Under the pieces are notes generated by a model, which made no database searches, was not told the origin of the DNA, and saw only the letters and a program-made list of their open reading frames with translations. Shown here in pieces: positions 17,453 to 25,487 of a stretch of DNA of 64,000 nt (position 1 is its first letter; each line of letters starts with the position of its first letter). The stretch is from Erythrobacter sp. ANT-B3C2 (lineage in GTDB: Bacteria > Pseudomonadota > Alphaproteobacteria > Sphingomonadales > Sphingomonadaceae): positions 175,322-239,321 of the forward strand of contig LXQI01000008.1 of NCBI GenBank assembly GCA_001683845.1. Reading direction: 5' to 3'. The translations under genes were made by a program, and so were the position numbers.

Positions 17453-18469
17453 TCAGCCCCCCGTCAGCGACATATGCCGCCGCAGCGCGGGCGCCGCGCC
17501 CGGTGCGATGCGGAAATGGTGGCGCTCGGGCTTGATCCTCATCGCCTCGTCCAGCGCTGCGGCCAGCGCGGCCTCAGGCTCATCCGAGCGCAGGGCAGCG
17601 CGCAGGTCGACCTTCTCCGTTCCGCCGAGGCAGGTGTAGAGTTCGCCCGTTGCGGTTACCCGCACACGGTTACAAGTGGCGCAGAAATTGCCGGTGAGCG
17701 GGGTGATAAAGCCGATCCGCCCGCCGGTTTCCGCCACCTCGAAATAGCTCGCGGGGCCGCCGGTGCGGTGGCCGCTCTCGATGAGGGTCCAGCGCGCCGC
17801 CAGCCGCTCGCGCACCACGGTCAGCGGCAGATAATGATCGGCGCGGTCACCCTCCACCTCGCCCAGCGGCATCACCTCGATCAGCGTGAGATCATGGCCG
17901 TGCCCATGCGCCCATTCCACCAGCGCGGGGATCTCATGCTCGTTCAGCCCCTTGAGCGCGACTGTGTTGAGCTTCACCGCCAGCCCCGCCGCCTTTGCCG
18001 CAGCGATCCCCTCCAACACCTGCGGCAGCCGGTCGCGCCGCGCCAGCCGGGCAAACAACGCCCTATCGAGCGTATCGAGCGAGACGTTGATCCGCCGCAC
18101 CCCCGCCGCCGCCAGATCATCGGCGAACTCCGTCAGCCGGGTGCCGTTGGTGGTGAGGGTCAGCTCCTCCAGCCCGCCTTGCTGCCCCTCGGCGGGCTCC
18201 AGCCGGCGGCCGAGCGCGCGGACTAGGTCGATCACGTCGCGCCGCACCAGCGGCTCGCCCCCTGTGAGGCGGATCTTCGTCACCCCCCGCTCGATGAAGG
18301 CGAGCGCCAGCCGGTGCAATTCCTCCAGGCTCAGCACCTCCGAGCGCGGGAGGAAGGCCATCCGCTCGGCCATACAATAAGTGCAGCGCAAATCGCAGCG
18401 ATCGGTGACCGAGAGCCGCAGATAGGTGATGCCGCGGCCGAAGCTGTCGAGGAGGGGCGCGGAGGGCAT
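17453..18469 (-). CDS. moaA: GTP 3',8-cyclase MoaA
   Basis: Radical SAM enzyme starting molybdenum-cofactor synthesis from GTP. The 338-residue protein has the N-terminal cluster motif CDLRCTYC (C-x3-C-x2-C), RLTGGEPLVRRD, and the C-terminal cluster CATCNRVRVTATGELYTC, and ends in Gly-Gly as required for activity. The start ATG at 18467-18469 is nine bases after the upstream small gene's stop. Confidence 0.95.
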   Translation of the reverse strand: MPSAPLLDSFGRGITYLRLSVTDRCDLRCTYCMAERMAFLPRSEVLSLEELHRLALAFIERGVTKIRLTGGEPLVRRDVIDLVRALGRRLEPAEGQQGGLEELTLTTNGTRLTEFADDLAAAGVRRINVSLDTLDRALFARLARRDRLPQVLEGIAAAKAAGLAVKLNTVALKGLNEHEIPALVEWAHGHGHDLTLIEVMPLGEVEGDRADHYLPLTVVRERLAARWTLIESGHRTGGPASYFEVAETGGRIGFITPLTGNFCATCNRVRVTATGELYTCLGGTEKVDLRAALRSDEPEAALAAALDEAMRIKPERHHFRIAPGAAPALRRHMSLTGG

Positions 18470-18478
18470 CGCCGCAGT

Positions 18479-18811
18479 CTAGGCGCTTGCGCGCGTTTGG
18501 CCAGCCACCTCCAGCAGCTGCCCGGTGATCGCCCCCGCGCCCGCCAGCCAGCCGAGCATCGCCTCGAGTGGCGCTCCCTCCCCGCCGACCAGGCCGTTCA
18601 CTCGCGCCGGCGCCGCCTCGCGCGCCAGCGCCTGCACCGCGGCCAGCCGCCAGGCGTGGTGCGCGTGATCGGCGGGCGCGAACACCAGCGCCAGATCGCC
18701 CCCCTCGGCCAGCGCGGCCCGGCCGCGGAGCAGCCACTCGGCATGAAACGCCGCCGCCGCGTCGAGCGGCGCTTCGGGCAGCCCGCCGATCCGCAAAACC
18801 GCCTGCGCCAT
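18479..18811 (-). CDS. Small SDR-like (C-terminal half) protein between folB and moaA
   Basis: 110 residues beginning MAQAVLRIGGLPEAPL. The second half reads like the end of a short-chain dehydrogenase: RLAAVQALAREAAPARVNGLVGGEG corresponds to the helix and 'RVNAVAPG' strand, and GAITGQLLEVAG to the family's 'ITGQVLxVDGG' end. The GxxxGIG cofactor loop and the YxxxK active site are absent, so it cannot work as a normal reductase. It overlaps folB by one base (TGATG). It may derive from a FolM-like pteridine reductase, which is inference. Confidence 0.65.
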   Translation of the reverse strand: MAQAVLRIGGLPEAPLDAAAAFHAEWLLRGRAALAEGGDLALVFAPADHAHHAWRLAAVQALAREAAPARVNGLVGGEGAPLEAMLGWLAGAGAITGQLLEVAGQTRASA

Positions 18812-19182
18812 CAGCGCCGCTCGCGGTGCAGGGTGATGCCGATCTGCTCCTGCGCCACGCTCAGCGCCAGCTTGACGATCTTCACCGTCACCGCCTCGAT
18901 CCGCGCGTCCTGCACGAACAGCGTCTCGCACACATGCTCGGCCACCGCCTCGATCAGTCGGAAATGCGTGGCCACGGGCAGCGCCTCGCTGGCGGCGAAT
19001 TTCAGGTCCATGTAGTTCTTGCTCGCCTCCAGCGGCGTATCGGGCGCGTAATGGGGCGCGGGCTTCATCCGCACGGCGACGGTGAAGCGCAGCGGCTGGG
19101 GCTTGCCGGTCTCCTCCGAATAGATGCCGGTGTGCACCAACTGCACGAAATCGGCGATTTCCAGTGTCAGGCTGTCACCCAT
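18811..19182 (-). CDS. folB: Dihydroneopterin aldolase
   Basis: Folate-pathway enzyme cleaving dihydroneopterin; its family also epimerises it. 123 residues starting MGDSLTLEIADFVQLVHTGIYSEE, where TGIYSEE matches the family's H/TGxxxxE substrate motif; NYMDLKFAASEAL and LIEAVAEHVCETL follow, in the usual order. I chose the ATG at 19180-19182 because GGGAGAG is six bases upstream; this overlaps the methyltransferase gene by eight bases. Confidence 0.88.
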   Translation of the reverse strand: MGDSLTLEIADFVQLVHTGIYSEETGKPQPLRFTVAVRMKPAPHYAPDTPLEASKNYMDLKFAASEALPVATHFRLIEAVAEHVCETLFVQDARIEAVTVKIVKLALSVAQEQIGITLHRERR

Positions 19183-20086
19183 GTGGCTCTCCCGGACTAT
19201 CGTCATTGACCCAGCGCGCGAAGATTGCGGTGGGCAGCAGGCGGCCGCCGTCTCCCTCCTCGCGCACCGCCAGCTCGCCATGCTCGATCCGCCCCGGCAA
19301 CCCGGCGAAGACCTCGGCCAGCAGACCGGCGAGCGCCAGGCTGCTCATCCGCACGGCATAGACGGTGAGGAACAGGAAGCGGCTCTCGGCGTCCAGCAAT
19401 CCGCGGCATTCGGCCACCAGCGGCGCGAGCCCGTCCTCGATCCGCCATGTCTCGCCCTTTGGGCCCCGGCCGAACTTGGGTGGGTCGAGGATAATCCCGT
19501 CGTAGCGCTTGCCCCGCCGTCCTTCGCGCGCGGCGAACTTCACCGCATCGTCCACCAGCCAGCGGATCGGCCGCTCCTCCATGCCGGAGAGCGCCGCATT
19601 CTCGCGCGCCTGCGCCGCCGATTTCTTGGAAGCATCCACATGCGTCACCGGCCCGCAGGCCGACAGCGCCAGCGTGCCGACACCGGTATAGCCGAACAGA
19701 TTGAGCGACTCGGCCCCCTCCCGCCCGGCGAGCATCGCGCGCATCCAGTCCCACACCGGGGCCATATCCGGGAAGAAGCCGAGGTGCCGGAAGGGCGTGC
19801 ATTGCGCGGTGAACGCCACCTCCCGCCAAGCCAGCGGCCAGCCCTCGGGTGGCACCGCGCGCTGGAACTGCCACCTCCCGCCGCCATCCTCGTCCGACCC
19901 GGGCACGAACTCGCCATCAGCCTCCCACTCGGTGAGGCGGGGCCGCCAGAAGGCCTGCGCCTCGGGGCGGATGAAGCGGAAGGAGCCGTAGCGCTCCAGC
20001 TTGCGCCCCTCGCCGCTGTCGAGCAGCGCATAATCGCCCCAGCCGGCACCCTCGAGGATCAGCGGTTGCTGCGTGAGTTCGGCCAT
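19175..20086 (-). CDS. Class I SAM-dependent rRNA methyltransferase (RlmI/COG1092-like)
   Basis: Probably methylates a cytosine of large-subunit rRNA. 303 residues; motif I LNLFGYTGVGTLALSACG, acidic strand VTHVDASKKSAAQARENAALSG and the catalytic DPPKFGRGPKGETW (NPPxF-type) all fit RlmI/RlmK relatives. There is no N-terminal PUA domain, so it is a short form. It ends inside the folB start and begins 12 bases after thrC. Confidence 0.85.
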   Translation of the reverse strand: MAELTQQPLILEGAGWGDYALLDSGEGRKLERYGSFRFIRPEAQAFWRPRLTEWEADGEFVPGSDEDGGGRWQFQRAVPPEGWPLAWREVAFTAQCTPFRHLGFFPDMAPVWDWMRAMLAGREGAESLNLFGYTGVGTLALSACGPVTHVDASKKSAAQARENAALSGMEERPIRWLVDDAVKFAAREGRRGKRYDGIILDPPKFGRGPKGETWRIEDGLAPLVAECRGLLDAESRFLFLTVYAVRMSSLALAGLLAEVFAGLPGRIEHGELAVREEGDGGRLLPTAIFARWVNDDSPGEPHG

Positions 20087-20098
20087 AGCGGAACGCTG

Positions 20099-21508
20099 TC
20101 AGCCCGCGGTCGCGTGTTCTGCCACGTAGGCGGCGATGGTGGCGTACTCGCCCGCCAGCTCGACATAGCGCTCGTCGCGGTCGAACAGGTCGCCCACCCG
20201 CGCGGGCAGCGAGGGGCGCCGCCCGGTGGCGCGCTCCACCGCATCGCGGAACTTGCCCGGATGCGCGGTGGCCAGCGTCACCAGCGGCACGTCCCGCGGC
20301 AGGTCGCCCGAACCATGCGCGGCACGAGCGGCGTGCAGGCCGATGGCGGTGTGCGGATCGATCAACTCGCCGCATCGCTCCCACGCCCAGCCCATCGCCC
20401 GCGCCATGTCGTCCGCATCCGCCCGGCAGCTGGTCAGCGTCTCGCCCGCGCCCGTCCGCTGCCCCTCGGTGAGCCGCATGGTGCGCGCCCCCTCGAAGCC
20501 CTGCATCTGCGCCGCCATCGCCGCCCCGTCGCGCCCGCCGCAATCGAACAGCAGCCGCTCGAAGTTGGAGCTGACCTGGATGTCCATCGACGGCGCCGCG
20601 GTGGCCGTCACCTCGCCCACGGAATAGTCCCCGGCGGAAAGCGCGCGGTGGAGAATGTCGTTGACGTTGGTGGCGACGATCAGCCGCTCCACCGGCAGCC
20701 CCATCCGCGCGGCGACGTGGCCCGCGAACACATCGCCGAAATTGCCCGTCGGCACCGAGAACGCCACCCGCCGCTGCGGCGCGCCCAGCTGCAGCGCGGC
20801 GGCGAAATAATACACCACCTGCGCCATCAGCCGCGCCCAGTTGATCGAATTGACCGCGCCGATGCGGTAGCGCCCGGTCAGCGCCGGGTCGCCGAACATG
20901 CGCTTCACCATGGCCTGCGCCTCGTCGAAGCTGCCCCCGATGGCTATGTTATAGACGTTTGGCGCCTTCACTGTGGTCATCTGCCGGCGCTGCACGTCGC
21001 TCACCCGGCCCTTGGGGTGGAGCATGAAGATATCGACATTCTCGCGCCCGGCCACCGCGTCGATCGCGGCCGAACCGGTATCGCCGCTGGTGGCGCCCAC
21101 GATGGTCAGCCGCTCGTCGCGGCGCGCGAGAAACTCCTCGAACAACCGCCCCAGCAATTGGAGCGCCACGTCCTTGAACGCCAGCGTGGGCCCGTGGAAC
21201 AGCTCGAGCAGCCAGTGCCGCTCGTCCAGCTGGCGCAGCGGAGTCACCGCCGGATGGGCGAAGCGGCCGTAGGCCTCGTCGCACAATTCGCGCAGCCGCT
21301 CCGGCTCCAGGCAATCGCCCACGAACGGCTGCATCACCCGCGCGGCCAGCTCGGCATAGGGCAGCCCGGCCATCGCGGCGATCTCGTCTGAAGAAAAGCG
21401 CGGCCATTCGCGCGGCACGAACAGGCCGCCGTCCGGGGCCAGCCCGGTGAGCGTGACCTGTTCGAAGTCCAGCGCAGGCGCCGCGCCGCGGGTGGAGACA
21501 TAGTCCAT
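20099..21508 (-). CDS. thrC: Threonine synthase
   Basis: PLP enzyme converting O-phosphohomoserine to threonine. The 469-residue protein starts MDYVSTRGAAPALDFEQ and shows HGPTLAFKDVALQLLG with the PLP Lys, ATSGDTGSAAIDAV and SVPTGNFGDVFAGHVAARMGLP. This is the long (proteobacterial/fungal) form. The ATG at 21506-21508 matches the family N-terminus. It is the first gene of a run reading into the methyltransferase, folB and the moa genes. Confidence 0.95.
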   Translation of the reverse strand: MDYVSTRGAAPALDFEQVTLTGLAPDGGLFVPREWPRFSSDEIAAMAGLPYAELAARVMQPFVGDCLEPERLRELCDEAYGRFAHPAVTPLRQLDERHWLLELFHGPTLAFKDVALQLLGRLFEEFLARRDERLTIVGATSGDTGSAAIDAVAGRENVDIFMLHPKGRVSDVQRRQMTTVKAPNVYNIAIGGSFDEAQAMVKRMFGDPALTGRYRIGAVNSINWARLMAQVVYYFAAALQLGAPQRRVAFSVPTGNFGDVFAGHVAARMGLPVERLIVATNVNDILHRALSAGDYSVGEVTATAAPSMDIQVSSNFERLLFDCGGRDGAAMAAQMQGFEGARTMRLTEGQRTGAGETLTSCRADADDMARAMGWAWERCGELIDPHTAIGLHAARAAHGSGDLPRDVPLVTLATAHPGKFRDAVERATGRRPSLPARVGDLFDRDERYVELAGEYATIAAYVAEHATAG

Positions 21509-21581
21509 GCGGCGCCGCAACTACGCGCCCCCCCGGCGGGAGGCAAGCGGCACCCGGGCAGGCGAACAGCGCCCGGGCGCG

Positions 21582-22625
21582 CTACTCGGCGGCAGCGGCC
21601 TCCGCCAGCTTGTGCTTGCGGATGCAGTGGCGCAGCTGGTCGTAGCTGAGGCCCAGCGCCTTGGCGGTCTGCCGCTGGTTCCAGCGATGGCGGCCGAGGT
21701 GGTGCTCCAGGATTGCCCGCTCATGCGCCTCCACCGCCTCGCGCAGATCGGCGATCACATCGAGATCGGGCCCGTGACCGCCCTTTCGCGCCCCAGCCGG
21801 AGCGCCAACCTCCGCCACGCGGCCCATGGTCTTCGCACCGGGCGCGGGCTTCCAAGGGCTGTCGAAAGGGTCGAACACCACATGGCCGATCGGCTCGCTG
21901 GCATCGTCCCAGCGATACACCGCACGCTCGATCACGTTGCGCAATTCGCGCACATTGCCCGGCCACGGATGCTCCTCCAGCGCGCGCGCCACATGCGGGG
22001 CGAAGCCGGGCCAGTCGCGCCAGCCCAGCTCGGCCGCCATCCGCCGGGCGAAATGATCCGCCAGCACTTCGATGTCACCCTCGCGCACGCGCAGCGGCGG
22101 CAGGGTGATCACCTCGAAGCTCAGCCGGTCGAGCAGATCGGCGCGGAACCGCCCTTCCTCGGCCAGCCGCGGCAAATCCTCATTGGTCGCGGCCACGATC
22201 CGCACGTCCACCCGCATGGGGCGCGAGGAGCCGATCCGTGTCACTTCGCCATATTCCACAGCCCGCAGCAGCCGCTCCTGCGCCGCCATGGAGAGCGTGC
22301 CAAGCTCATCGAGGAACAGCGTGCCCCGGTCCGCCTCCTCGAAGCGCCCGGCGCGCGCGCGCGCGGCGCCGGTGAAGGCGCCCGCCTCGTGGCCGAACAG
22401 CTCGGCCTCGATCAGCGTTTCGGGCAACGCGGCGCAGTTCATCGTCACCAGCGGATGCTCCCACCGGTCGGACAGGCGGTGCAGCCGCTCGGCGATCAGC
22501 TCCTTACCGGTGCCGCGCTCGCCCACCACCAGCACCGGCCGGCGCATTGGCGCAGCGCGGCTGGCGCGCTCCACCGCGTCGAGAAAGGCGGACGACTGGC
22601 CGACGAACTGGTTTCCCCGCTCCAT
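21582..22625 (-). CDS. pspF: Phage shock operon activator PspF (sigma-54 enhancer-binding protein)
   Basis: AAA+ activator that opens sigma-54 promoters of the psp operon and is inhibited by PspA. 347 residues with no N-terminal sensor domain, as in PspF. Walker A GERGTGKE, the sigma-54 contact loop GAFTGA, Walker B FLDELG, an arginine-finger region FRADLLDRLSFE and a C-terminal Fis-type HTH (RWNQRQTAKALGLSYDQLRHCIRKH). The ATG is at 22623-22625. It faces the psp operon over about 150 bases. Confidence 0.95.
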   Translation of the reverse strand: MERGNQFVGQSSAFLDAVERASRAAPMRRPVLVVGERGTGKELIAERLHRLSDRWEHPLVTMNCAALPETLIEAELFGHEAGAFTGAARARAGRFEEADRGTLFLDELGTLSMAAQERLLRAVEYGEVTRIGSSRPMRVDVRIVAATNEDLPRLAEEGRFRADLLDRLSFEVITLPPLRVREGDIEVLADHFARRMAAELGWRDWPGFAPHVARALEEHPWPGNVRELRNVIERAVYRWDDASEPIGHVVFDPFDSPWKPAPGAKTMGRVAEVGAPAGARKGGHGPDLDVIADLREAVEAHERAILEHHLGRHRWNQRQTAKALGLSYDQLRHCIRKHKLAEAAAAE

Positions 22626-22688
22626 CCCCGCAATATAGCGAATTTCGCCACATGCTGGCAATTGCTACCAACAGCTCAAACGCCCTCC

Positions 22689-22711
22689 TTGGCGCAAACC
22701 ATTGGCAAACC
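22689..22711. promoter_or_regulatory. Two near-direct repeats upstream of the psp promoter (possible PspF sites)
   Basis: TTGGCGCAAACC (22689-22700) and TTGGCAAACC (22702-22711) lie 15-40 bases before the -24 box. Placement between pspF and the sigma-54 promoter suggests activator binding, though classical enhancers often sit further upstream. This is a positional inference. Confidence 0.35.
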
Positions 22712-22725
22712 GGTACTTTTCCCAA

Positions 22726-22742
22726 TTGGCACGGCGGTTGCA
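22726..22742 (+). promoter_or_regulatory. Sigma-54 promoter of the psp operon
   Basis: TTGGCACGGCGGTTGCA matches the sigma-54 consensus TGGCAC-N5-TTGCA, with GG at 22728-22729 and GC at 22740-22741 separated by exactly ten bases. It points into the psp genes; transcription should start near 22753, 27 bases before the first start codon. Confidence 0.88.
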
Positions 22743-22779
22743 AAGCAGGGGACATATTGGATCAGGGAGGTTCTTTACC

Positions 22780-22938
22780 GTGTACAACCGTCGCTTCTTC
22801 GCCACCAGCCTGGGCCGCGCCGCCGCCGCCAGTATCGCCGCGATGGTCGCGTTCAACATTTTCGCCATGAGCCAGCAGCTGAACAGCGCCCCGGCGCAGG
22901 GCTCGCTGGCCACCGCGCCGATGGTGCTGCTGGCATGA
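22780..22938 (+). CDS. 52-aa membrane protein leading the psp operon
   Basis: Not a recognised family. It starts with GTG, preceded by GGGAGG at a suitable distance, and encodes MYNRRFFATSLGRAAAASIA followed by one membrane helix (ASIAAMVAFNIFAMSQQL) and a short tail. It is the first gene after the sigma-54 promoter. Its stop overlaps an ATG (ATGA at 22935-22938) that is in frame with pspA 55 codons further on, so it could couple translation into an N-terminally extended PspA. The promoter, the ribosome site and the overlap support a real gene. Confidence 0.65.
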   Translation: MYNRRFFATSLGRAAAASIAAMVAFNIFAMSQQLNSAPAQGSLATAPMVLLA

Positions 22939-23099
22939 GCGATCAGGAGAACACGCCTAAGGGCCGCCCGCCCGCATCGGGAATGCGGACCGGGCGTGCC
23001 CTCTCCACCCGTCTCGATCGCGAGATCGAACGCCTGCGCACCAACCCTCGCCCTGGCCCAACCCCCGGCCTCACGGCCAACCTAACCGGAGTCCCCCTC

Positions 23100-23792
23100 A
23101 TGGGCATCTTCTCCCGCACCCGCGACATCATCGCGGCCAATTTCAACGAGCTGCTCGACCAGGCGGACGATCCGGCCAAGATGATCCGCATGATCATCCT
23201 GGAGATGGAGGAAACGCTGGTCGACGTTCGCGCCAGCGCCGCACGCACCATCGCCGATCAGAAGGAGATGCACCGTCACACGGTGAAGCTGGACAAGCTG
23301 CAGGCCGATTGGGGCGAAAAGGCCCAGTTGGCGCTCAGCAAGGATCGCGAGGATCTCGCCCGCGCCGCGCTGCTGGAGCGCAAGAAGGCGGCCGACATGT
23401 CCGACCAGCTGAAGCAGGAGATCGCCGTGCTCGACGATGCCCTGCGCGCCTATGAGGAAGACATCGCCAAGCTGCAGCACCGCCTGCGCGAGGCCCGCAG
23501 CCGCCAGAGCCAGATCGCCGCCCGGCTGGAAAGCGCCGAAAACCGCGTCAAGCTGCGCAGCCTGATGACCAGCGAGCGGGTGGACGAGGCGCTGACCCGC
23601 TTCGACCAGCTGGAACGGCGGGTCGATTACGCCGAGGGCCGCGCCGATTCGCTGCGCATCGCCGCGGACCAGCCGCCGAGTTTGGCGGACGAGATCGCTG
23701 CGCTCGAAGGCTCGGACAAGATCGACGAGGAATTGGAAGCGATGAAGCGCGCGCTCGGCAAGGGCCCCGCTGGCGAAGATAGGGAAGGTTGA
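23100..23792 (+). CDS. pspA: Phage shock protein A
   Basis: ESCRT-III-like coiled-coil protein that binds stressed inner membrane and inhibits PspF. The core of 230 residues starts MGIFSRTRDIIAANFNELLD, the amphipathic membrane-binding helix, followed by long coiled coils and MIRMIILEMEETLVDVR. I chose the ATG at 23100 because PspA begins MGIFS and GGAG precedes it. The frame stays open to an ATG at 22935 (MSDQENTPKGRPP...), which would add 55 residues rich in Pro and Arg. Confidence 0.94.
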   Translation: MGIFSRTRDIIAANFNELLDQADDPAKMIRMIILEMEETLVDVRASAARTIADQKEMHRHTVKLDKLQADWGEKAQLALSKDREDLARAALLERKKAADMSDQLKQEIAVLDDALRAYEEDIAKLQHRLREARSRQSQIAARLESAENRVKLRSLMTSERVDEALTRFDQLERRVDYAEGRADSLRIAADQPPSLADEIAALEGSDKIDEELEAMKRALGKGPAGEDREG

Positions 23793-23795
23793 GCC

Positions 23796-24098
23796 ATGGA
23801 TCTAGAACCATTTTTTGGGCTGATCGCCGTCTTCATCGCGCTGCCCTGGCTGATCCTCCACTACATGACCAAGTGGAAGACGGCCGCCACTATCACCACC
23901 GATGACGAGGTGCTGCTGGAGGAACTCTACAACCTCGCCAAGCGGCTCGACGAGCGGATGGACACGGTCGAGCGGCTGGTCGCCTCCGACAACCCCGAAT
24001 TCAAGCCTGCCCGCCTCGTGGCCAACCGCGAGATCGACGACGAACCGCTGCGCGAACTCGATCGCATGCTGGCGGAGAAGAAAGGAACTGCCCGGTGA
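23796..24098 (+). CDS. pspB: Envelope stress membrane protein PspB
   Basis: Single-pass inner-membrane protein that with PspC relays envelope stress to PspA. 100 residues: one helix FFGLIAVFIALPWLILHYM, then a cytosolic coiled coil with LYNLAKRLDERMDTVERLV, the typical PspB part, and a tail of about 30 residues (SDNPEFKPARLVANREIDD) longer than E. coli PspB (74 residues). Starts three bases after pspA. Confidence 0.9.
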   Translation: MDLEPFFGLIAVFIALPWLILHYMTKWKTAATITTDDEVLLEELYNLAKRLDERMDTVERLVASDNPEFKPARLVANREIDDEPLRELDRMLAEKKGTAR

Positions 24099-24472
24099 AT
24101 AGCCCCCGCACCACGCTTTACCGCGACAAGACGAACGCCAAACTGATGGGGGTGTGCTCCGGCGTTGCCGATTACACCGGGATTGACGCGCTGTGGGTCC
24201 GGCTCGGCGCGCTGCTGCTGATCCCGATGAGCGGAGGGTGGCTCATCCCGCTCTACTTCCTCGCCGGGCTGCTGCTGAGCAAGAAGCCGGCGCACCTCTA
24301 CGGCGATGCGCAGCACGACAAATACTGGCAGCGCGTCCGCCAGAGCCCCAAGCGCACCGCGCGCGAGATCCGTGGCCGCTTCCGCGACATCGACCGTCGT
24401 CTGGCCGAGGTGGAGCACCATTACGTCACCAGCAACCCGCGCCTCTCGGCCGAAATCGAGCGGCTGCGCTGA
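24095..24472 (+). CDS. pspC: PspC-domain envelope stress protein
   Basis: PspC domain protein of the inner membrane. 125 residues: LYRDKTNAKLMGVCSGVADYTGID, the canonical PspC start, then membrane helices VRLGALLLIPMSG and LIPLYFLAGLLLS, and a cytosolic charged helix ending VEHHYVTSNPRLSAEIERLR. The GTG start overlaps the pspB stop (GTGA). The tail shares its pattern with the following small genes. Confidence 0.93.
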   Translation: MNSPRTTLYRDKTNAKLMGVCSGVADYTGIDALWVRLGALLLIPMSGGWLIPLYFLAGLLLSKKPAHLYGDAQHDKYWQRVRQSPKRTAREIRGRFRDIDRRLAEVEHHYVTSNPRLSAEIERLR

Positions 24473-24497
24473 GCACACCAACAAGGGGGAGCTTTCG

Positions 24498-24833
24498 ATG
24501 TTCGAGATTTCACCGCTGATGATCCCGATCCTGGCCCTGTCCATCCCCTTCTTCGCGATGTGGCTCAAGCACCGCGAGAAAATGATGGACCGCCAGATCG
24601 GCACCACCGCCAGTGAAACCGCCGAAAAGGCGGCGCAATATGCCAGCCACGTGAAGGAGCTGGAGCAGCGGGTGCAGGTGCTCGAACGCATCGTCACCGA
24701 TCGCGGCTACGATATTGCCACCCAGATCGAGGCGCTGCGCGACCAGCGCCAGGTGGAGGACGGGGCCGGCGTGGCGCTCGATCTCGACTATCGCCCGGCG
24801 AGCTTGCGCCGTGAGGCACAACTCAGCCGCTGA
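24498..24833 (+). CDS. Small membrane-anchored coiled-coil protein, psp operon paralog 1
   Basis: 111 residues, no named family. N-terminal helix ISPLMIPILALSIPFFAMW, a charged coiled coil, and then the motif VLERIVTDRGYDIATQIEAL, which returns in the next genes. GGGGGAG lies seven bases before the ATG. It sits 25 bases after pspC, so it is part of the operon and probably of the same membrane stress complex. The role is inferred from context and shape. Confidence 0.8.
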   Translation: MFEISPLMIPILALSIPFFAMWLKHREKMMDRQIGTTASETAEKAAQYASHVKELEQRVQVLERIVTDRGYDIATQIEALRDQRQVEDGAGVALDLDYRPASLRREAQLSR

Positions 24834-24871
24834 CCTGAACGACGAGGCCTGAAAGACGAGGAGAGAATAGC

Positions 24872-25201
24872 ATGGACCCCACAATCATCGGCTTTTTGGC
24901 CGTCGGCGGCGGCCTCATTGTGGGCGGGGCGGGCATCGCCGGCTGGATCCACACCACCCGGCTAAAGATCCAGAACGGTTACCCGCTGGAGAACATGTGG
25001 GGCATGCCGATTCACCCCCGCCGTGACGAAGGCGCGAGCGAGCGGGTCAAGCTGCTGACGCAGGAGAACGCGCAGCTTCGCGCCGAGATGGGGTCGATCA
25101 AGGACCGGCTCGCCAATGTCGAGCGGATCGTCACCGATAGCGGTTACGGGTTGGGCCACGAGATCGAGCGGCTGCGCGACGGCCGGGAGAAGATGCAGTG
25201 A
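24872..25201 (+). CDS. Small membrane-anchored coiled-coil protein, psp operon paralog 2
   Basis: 109 residues. A glycine-rich membrane helix IIGFLAVGGGLIVGGAGIAGW is followed by a linker with NGYPLENMWGMP, then a coiled coil (SERVKLLTQENAQLRAEM) and the shared motif NVERIVTDSGYGLGHEIERL. The ATG at 24872 has GAGGAGA upstream. Overlaps the next gene by four bases (GTGA). Confidence 0.8.
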   Translation: MDPTIIGFLAVGGGLIVGGAGIAGWIHTTRLKIQNGYPLENMWGMPIHPRRDEGASERVKLLTQENAQLRAEMGSIKDRLANVERIVTDSGYGLGHEIERLRDGREKMQ

Positions 25202-25458
25202 GCATGTGGGCCGCCATCGTTCTCATCGTCCTCATCATCGTGATTGCCGGGGTGATGAAGAGCCGCAGCAATGCGCGCCTCGGCTACGGCACGGACGAGG
25301 ATGGCCAGCCGCTCGGCGATCCGCGCCGCGAGGCCGAGCTGCAACGCGAGATCGCGGAACTGCGCGAGCGCCTGCAGGTGCTCGAACGCATCGCCACTGA
25401 CGATGGCGAGGCCAAGCGCCTCGCCGCCGATATCGAGCGCCTGCGCGACGAGCGCTGA
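25198..25458 (+). CDS. Small membrane-anchored coiled-coil protein, psp operon paralog 3
   Basis: 86 residues: membrane helix MWAAIVLIVLIIVIAGVMK, a short linker, and a coiled coil ending VLERIATDDGEAKRLAADIE plus RLRDER, the shared motif with a small insertion. The GTG at 25198 overlaps the previous stop; the ATG two codons later is an alternative start. Confidence 0.78.
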   Translation: MSMWAAIVLIVLIIVIAGVMKSRSNARLGYGTDEDGQPLGDPRREAELQREIAELRERLQVLERIATDDGEAKRLAADIERLRDER

Positions 25459-25487
25459 CTGCCCGCGCATTAAGGGAGGCCTGGAGA

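Noticed and set aside
19124..21391. Very long plus-strand open frame (755 codons) opposite folB, the methyltransferase and thrC
   Set aside because: Spans several real minus-strand genes with all catalytic motifs; its own translation is low in complexity and His/Arg-rich.
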